Below, one piece after another: positions 6,593 through 6,887 of a DNA stretch of 6,887 bases. The stretch is from Candidatus Gastranaerophilales bacterium (GTDB taxonomy: Bacteria; Cyanobacteriota; Vampirovibrionia; Gastranaerophilales; Gastranaerophilaceae). The stretch lies in assembly GCA_947632315.1 (NCBI GenBank), contig CANROV010000101.1:1-6887 (forward strand), given 5' to 3'. Position numbers and translations under genes: made by a program. How positions within the stretch are numbered: position 1 is the first letter of the stretch; each line of letters starts with the position of its first letter. Under the pieces are notes generated by a model. That model had not been told where the DNA came from, searched no databases, and saw only the letters and a list, made by a program, of their open reading frames with translations.

Positions 6593-6628
6593 TTTTTTTA
6601 TTCAAAATTCTCATTTTTTTATTCAAAA
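6593..6628. repeat. Direct repeat of TTTTTTTATTCAAAA, two copies 21 nt apart
   Basis: Two identical 15-nt copies (6593-6607 and 6614-6628) are spaced 21 bp start to start, two helical turns, so they sit on the same face of the helix. This would fit cooperative protein binding or intrinsic curvature by phased A tracts. The rest of the 6470-6753 gap is A/T tracts with a 12-nt palindrome at 6650-6661; I see no further gene there. Confidence 0.4.
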
Positions 6629-6703
6629 AATGCAAAAATCGAAATAAAAAAATTTAAATTTGAAAAAATTATATATCGTTTTTTAAATTTTCGCAAAAAT
6701 ATC

Positions 6704-6732
6704 TGGACAAAACCTCCAAAATGTTGTATTAT
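6704..6732 (+). promoter_or_regulatory. Sigma-70-type promoter of the gene at 6754
   Basis: TGGACA (6704-6709, five of six matching the -35 consensus) and TATTAT (6727-6732, five of six matching the -10) are separated by exactly 17 nt. Transcription would begin near 6739, leaving a leader of about 15 nt that holds the ribosome site GAGG (6746-6749) four bases before the ATG. It is the best promoter in the window. Confidence 0.65.
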
Positions 6733-6753
6733 ATATATAGGAAGTGAGGCGTT

Positions 6754-6887
6754 ATGAATGTTTCTGCTGTAGGTTTCTTGTTTCAGGATAAAGTTAAAAA
6801 AAAGCTTTTTTCTGCTAAAAACTATACCTGTATAATTCACAAAATAAATTCTGATGGTAATTTTAATCGTAGTGTTATTTCCTCACC
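6754..6887 (+). CDS. Unidentified protein, N-terminal 44 residues only (runs off right edge)
   Basis: An open frame starts at the ATG at 6754, reads 'MNVSAVGFLFQDKVKKKLFSAK' in its first half, and is still open at the last base. Support is its start signals rather than its content: a good promoter at 6704-6732 and a GGAAGTGAGG ribosome site (6740-6749) just upstream. There is no signal peptide; residues 12-24 are basic, and residues 24-44 look like alternating strand and turn. I do not recognise the family. Short proteins beginning 'MN-V/I-S-x-V-x-F' seem familiar from Gastranaerophilales genomes, but this is recollection and says nothing about function. The gene is divergent from the TolC-family gene, and the 284-nt gap may contain shared control sites. 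A minus-strand frame at 6619-6840 overlaps it and is rejected. Confidence 0.6.
   Translation, partial: MNVSAVGFLFQDKVKKKLFSAKNYTCIIHKINSDGNFNRSVISS

Noticed and set aside
6619..6840. Minus-strand open frame of 73 codons
   Set aside because: It crosses the promoter and start of the gene at 6754, has no start signals and consists mostly of translated A/T tracts.

Overview
The window is AT-rich and gene-dense and looks bacterial. It encodes a TolC-type outer-membrane efflux protein, which implies a diderm cell, together with alanine racemase and two large membrane glycosyltransferases with many Ile, Phe and Lys codons. The composition, the gene types and the short 'MNVSAVGF'-like N-terminus at the right edge recall gut Gastranaerophilales/Melainabacteria (non-photosynthetic relatives of cyanobacteria). 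That placement is an impression from recalled sequence style, not a search result.

Left part (1-3977, minus strand): five open frames run in one direction. In transcription order they are: a GT-C glycosyltransferase gene split by a one-base frameshift (2658-3977 plus 2296-2685); a full-length paralogue of it (734-2251); a 110-residue zinc-ribbon-like protein (384-716); and the first 132 codons of a protein resembling matrixin-type zinc proteases (1-396, running off the edge). Gaps are short (44 and 17 nt), and the last two genes overlap by 13 nt. A nearly identical promoter-like block lies upstream of each glycosyltransferase, suggesting that gene and promoter were duplicated together.

Middle (4033-5169, plus strand): a complete alanine racemase, divergent from the frameshifted glycosyltransferase across a 55-nt gap. 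It supplies D-alanine for peptidoglycan. It ends one base from the convergent TolC-family gene (5171-6469, minus strand), whose true start is fixed by a Shine-Dalgarno sequence and a signal peptide.

Right part (6470-6887): a 284-nt intergenic stretch full of A/T tracts holds an inverted repeat, a direct repeat and a good promoter (TGGACA, 17 nt, TATTAT). This promoter drives an unidentified gene starting at 6754 and leaving the window. The genes share an envelope theme (peptidoglycan precursor, surface glycosylation, outer-membrane export), but no single pathway links them all. No RNA genes, CRISPR arrays or insertion sequences were seen. The points most worth checking are the frameshifted duplicate, the signal-peptide-less matrixin-like protein coupled to a zinc ribbon, and the promoter whose -10 box sits six bases from an ATG.
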